Below are positions 61,005 to 64,000 of a DNA stretch of 64,000 bases, piece after piece. The number at the start of each line of letters is the position of its first letter. Position 1 is the stretch's first letter. The stretch lies in the NCBI RefSeq assembly GCF_001942345.1, contig NZ_MKKI01000011.1:124001-188000 (forward strand), written 5' to 3'. The position numbers and the translations under genes are program-made. The stretch is from Corynebacterium sp. CNJ-954 (GTDB lineage: Bacteria; Actinomycetota; Actinomycetes; Mycobacteriales; Mycobacteriaceae). The notes below the pieces were generated by a model. It made no database searches. It worked only from the letters and a program-made list of their open reading frames with translations, and was not told the DNA's origin.

Positions 61005-61054
61005 GTCATCCACTGTGCGGGAGGACCGCCCTGGAGTTTAAGGGGCCCAGACGA

Positions 61055-62350
61055 CTACGGGAGTTGGCTCCACCCCCTCCCCGGCGATGTCGGTCGCACC
61101 AGACAGGACACGGCAGACATGAGAAGCCACATTGCCGCTGCGATGGCCCCGAAAGGCAACCACAGAATATCTGTCCACCAGCCGGGAGGCCATGGTTCAC
61201 CTCTGCACACCGCATTCGCCACGGCGACGCCGGGAACGGTGACTGCCAGTGTCAGCATCCCGGCGGTAACGACCACCACGAGGGAATCCCATCCGATCAC
61301 CCCGAGAAGGTGCCGTCGGCCTGCGCCGGCGCGGAGCAGGACGCGGGCATCGGTCCTCATCCTCGGCACCAGGACCAGTATCGAAGAGATTCCGGCAGCC
61401 AACGGTGGGATGAGCGCCGGTGCCAGCATCGGCACGAGGAGTTCCGCCCCTGTCAGCTCTGCGCCGTCGGCCCGCACCATCACCATCATCGGTGACCCGA
61501 TTCCGACGATCAGGCCTGCCAGAAGAAACCACGGGAGTACCTGGGCGTTCGTGAACGCCGAGCGAATCCGCGAACCGCCTGCGGCCACTCTCGCAGACGG
61601 TCCGAAGACGTGGAGCAGCCTCGTCCAGTGCAGCAGCACCAGCACCAACCAGCCTGTCACCGGAACGACAGTCAGCAGGACGATCACCTGGACGCCGAGG
61701 ACCGCACCATCTTCGTGGATGTCATCGGAGGTGAGAAACATGACCAGTGCAACCGTCATCATGAGGCTCCACCCGGTGGCGAGGATTCCTGGACGGGCTG
61801 TGGGGGCCACTGCCGTCCGGAGTGCGACGACCGGACGCACCCGGGACACCGCCAACACTTTTCCCAGGCTTCCCAGGACGACAGCACCCATGCAGACCAC
61901 GACCGCGATGACGATGACATCAAGCCCGACCTCCGGGTCACCGAGCGGGGCTCCCTGAACTGCGAAGTAGTCCGCTGCCCACGGGACCAGCGGAAAAGCC
62001 AGCAACGCCCCCGGAAGCACCGCGACCATCGTGACCGTGAGGACCTGGGCCATCACGACGGTGAATGCAGCGACACCTGACATGCCCACCAGCTTCCATC
62101 TGGCATAGGCGCGTCGACGCTCATTCACGACGAGTCCGGTGACGGACGTGGTCGCACTGACCGTGCCGATGAGCGCAAGGCCGAGAAGAGTGCCTCCGAC
62201 CTCCGCAGCGCCTTGTTCACCGTCAATGAGGAACGCCAACGAGTACGCGGTAGCCGCTCCCGCGGCCGTCAACGTGACCGCCACAGCGAACCAGGAGTAC
62301 CGGGTCGCACGGATATCGGACCACGCGGTCGTCAGGATGGCGCCGAGCAT
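61055..62350 (-). CDS. ABC transporter permease, FtsX-like
   Basis: A 431-residue membrane protein with about eight hydrophobic segments and no large extracytoplasmic domain. It contains VNERRRAYARWKLVGMSGVA, the FtsX-like cytoplasmic loop with arginines, then further helices. The ATG overlaps the stop of the upstream ATPase gene (TGATG). It probably forms an exporter with that ATPase. Confidence 0.85.
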   Translation of the reverse strand: MLGAILTTAWSDIRATRYSWFAVAVTLTAAGAATAYSLAFLIDGEQGAAEVGGTLLGLALIGTVSATTSVTGLVVNERRRAYARWKLVGMSGVAAFTVVMAQVLTVTMVAVLPGALLAFPLVPWAADYFAVQGAPLGDPEVGLDVIVIAVVVCMGAVVLGSLGKVLAVSRVRPVVALRTAVAPTARPGILATGWSLMMTVALVMFLTSDDIHEDGAVLGVQVIVLLTVVPVTGWLVLVLLHWTRLLHVFGPSARVAAGGSRIRSAFTNAQVLPWFLLAGLIVGIGSPMMVMVRADGAELTGAELLVPMLAPALIPPLAAGISSILVLVPRMRTDARVLLRAGAGRRHLLGVIGWDSLVVVVTAGMLTLAVTVPGVAVANAVCRGEPWPPGWWTDILWLPFGAIAAAMWLLMSAVSCLVRPTSPGRGWSQLP

Positions 62351-62967
62351 CAGGACCTGATCCGGGTGGTCGAACCGTTGACCACGTCCACCGTGCGGTC
62401 GACAATCCGCAGGTTGTCCCGCTGATGTGACACCATCACGACAGTCGCGCCGGAGTCGGCTACGGCGCGCAGACTCTGCAGCACCACTGACGTACTTGCC
62501 GGATCCAGCGCAGCCGTCGGTTCATCAGCGAAGACATAGGGAACCTCCGCAATCAGAACCCGGGCAACCGCCACCCTCTGCTGTTGGCCTCCCGACAACT
62601 GGTGAGGAAGGTGCCGTTGCAGGCCGTCGATGCCGAGCCTGCCGAAGACGGCGTCCACGTCCTTCTTCCGCGCTCTTTTCCCCACAAGGCGTCGCGTGAG
62701 CAGTGCATTGTCACGGGCGTTCATGGAGTCGAGCAGATTGTAGTCCTGGAAGATGAAGCTCCGTGTCCGTCTCCCGGGGGAGGAAACCACGCCGGAGGTG
62801 AGCCGTTCCAGCCCCGCCATCATGTTCAACAGCGTGGTCTTCCCTGCGCCAGACGGCCCGAGGAGTGCCGTGACCTCACCGGCCCTCGCTGTGACCGACA
62901 GTCGGTCGATGACGGTCCGGGAACCGAAACGTTTGGTCAACTCAGTGCATGTTATGTGATTGTCCAT
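62350..62967 (-). CDS. ABC transporter ATP-binding protein
   Basis: A 205-residue ATPase. Walker A is LLGPSGAGKTTLLNMM, the signature LSGGQQQRVAVARV, and Walker B YVFADEPTAALD. The ATG at 62967 follows AGGTGG. It starts the four-gene ABC operon and is divergent from the histidine kinase across 110 bp, where the kinase's response regulator probably binds. Confidence 0.92.
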   Translation of the reverse strand: MDNHITCTELTKRFGSRTVIDRLSVTARAGEVTALLGPSGAGKTTLLNMMAGLERLTSGVVSSPGRRTRSFIFQDYNLLDSMNARDNALLTRRLVGKRARKKDVDAVFGRLGIDGLQRHLPHQLSGGQQQRVAVARVLIAEVPYVFADEPTAALDPASTSVVLQSLRAVADSGATVVMVSHQRDNLRIVDRTVDVVNGSTTRIRS

Positions 62968-63077
62968 GACCACCTATCCCAGCCTCTCGGGCGCGACTCA
63001 CCCATGGCCCAGGCCCCCGGGAAAAGGTGGAGTCAGCTCTACCGCAGGGTGTCCGGGACACGGGTTACAGTCGAGGG

Positions 63078-64000
63078 GTGACCACGACGCCGATGACAGC
63101 CGACCCACCACGACAGTTCTGGCCGGGTGGTTTCAGCATTCGTCCCTGGAGGTTTCTGGTCGGCCAACCTGTATGGAGGGCATTCGGGTGGACACTGTGT
63201 CTTGCGGTGGCCTTCATCCCGGCCCTTGTGGCGACGGTGATCCTTCTGCCCTGGCTGCCGCTGAGCGCCAGAGTGGCGGACCTGACCGGACGGCTCGCCG
63301 CCCGGTGGATGAAGGTCCAGGTACCGCGACGACGGGCGAACCGCTGGTTCGACTGGCCGCAGGCGATGGAGTTACTTGCGCAGTTACTTCTCGCGTTCGC
63401 AGCCTTCGCCCTGGTGGTCGCGTTGGGCACCGTCACGGTCTTCCTCGCGATGATCCCGTTCTTCTACCGCGACTCGGTCGGAGGAGAACTCTCGTTCGGG
63501 TTCTGGGAGACCAGCTGGGCACCCGCTGTCTTCACTGTGTGTTGGATCCTGACCGTCTGCGGTGCCCTGCTGCTCCTCTATGCCTCGTGGCTGATCACCG
63601 GCTGCTCTGTCGCGTCCGCCGTCCTGTCCAACACCACGGCGTCGGAAGAAGTTGCTGAGCTCGCCCGCTCCCGCGCGGTCCTGGCTGATGCGTTCACCGG
63701 TGAGCGACACCGGATCGAACGGGAACTCCACGACGGCCCGCAACAGTACCTGACGGCACTGCAACTCAATGTCGCCACTGTCGAACTGACGGCGAGAAGC
63801 GGTGGAGACATCACCGGCGAGTTGGAGAACATCAAGGTCAACGCCAGGCGGGCGCTCGATGCACTCCGGACGACGGTCCGGGGAATCTATCCGCAGGTGC
63901 TGGCCGACAAGGGTCTGTATGAAGCGCTGCAGGAACTCATCGCCCACTCCGGCATCGAGGGTGAGGTTGTCGACCTGCGGGATGCTGCGGCTGAACATCT
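63078..64000 (+). CDS. NarL-type sensor histidine kinase, C-terminus beyond window
   Basis: At least 307 residues are inside the window and the frame is still open. Three or four hydrophobic segments (residues about 37-58, 95-125, 145-175) form a membrane sensor with short loops. The HisKA_3 dimerisation box is RIERELHDGPQQYLTALQL, with the phospho-accepting histidine at residue 218. The ATPase domain lies past the window. The GTG at 63078 has no good ribosome-binding site, but a TACAGT box 6 nt upstream suggests a leaderless transcript; an ATG at 63093 is an alternative start. Divergent from the ABC cluster; a LuxR-type response regulator is expected just downstream. Confidence 0.85.
   Translation, partial: MTTTPMTADPPRQFWPGGFSIRPWRFLVGQPVWRAFGWTLCLAVAFIPALVATVILLPWLPLSARVADLTGRLAARWMKVQVPRRRANRWFDWPQAMELLAQLLLAFAAFALVVALGTVTVFLAMIPFFYRDSVGGELSFGFWETSWAPAVFTVCWILTVCGALLLLYASWLITGCSVASAVLSNTTASEEVAELARSRAVLADAFTGERHRIERELHDGPQQYLTALQLNVATVELTARSGGDITGELENIKVNARRALDALRTTVRGIYPQVLADKGLYEALQELIAHSGIEGEVVDLRDAAAEH

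Overview
The window is high-GC actinobacterial chromosome, almost certainly from a Corynebacterium of the high-GC group. Gene order follows the mycobacterial/corynebacterial backbone: rplS, trmD, rimM, rpsP, ffh, amt, ftsY, smc, acyP, fpg, rnc, DUF177, sepIVA, coaD, rsmD, recG, DAK2 protein, ung, thiL, DUF3515, ddl, gpsA, mutT1-like, leuD, leuC, divergent ltbR, tRNA-Glu/Gln, gltX. An ltbR-type IclR regulator divergent from leuCD and an odx-like gene close to gltX point to Corynebacterium. Species cannot be fixed from the sequence alone.

Layout. 1-10 kb: end of a phosphotriesterase-like gene, then a minus-strand translation and tRNA-modification block (rplS, tex, two small unknowns, trmD, rimM, gdhA, rpsP, ffh). 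gdhA sits unusually inside the rimM-rpsP interval. 10-21 kb: amtB (frameshifted; glnK and glnD are not beside it), ftsY, a 1210-residue protein of unknown function, smc and acyP. 21-24 kb is accessory: an AGCS amino-acid symporter, a doubly broken serine hydrolase, and a winged-helix regulator with a 16-bp palindromic operator. 24-39 kb: DNA repair, RNA processing, septation, CoA and cell-envelope housekeeping. 39-48 kb: leucine genes and ltbR, two identical tRNA-Glu genes, tRNA-Gln and gltX. 48-58 kb: an isomerase-like gene, an SDR, isochorismate synthase, an FAH-family decarboxylase, a DnaQ-like exonuclease coupled to a cNMP/CBS/nucleotidyltransferase protein, PadR with an Old-Yellow-type flavoenzyme, and an unusual Tat-type lipoprotein. 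58-64 kb: four genes for two ATPase/permease ABC systems, divergent from a NarL-type histidine kinase that runs off the window.

Six genes carry single-base frameshifts: amtB, the serine hydrolase, ddl, a PhnB-like gene, gltX and an ABC permease. Because gltX and ddl should be essential, I read most of these as base-calling errors in short homopolymer runs. The serine hydrolase also has an in-frame TAG and is the best candidate for a real pseudogene. In-frame short tandem repeats occur in trmD, the SDR and the CBS protein. Several regulators appear to have leaderless promoters.
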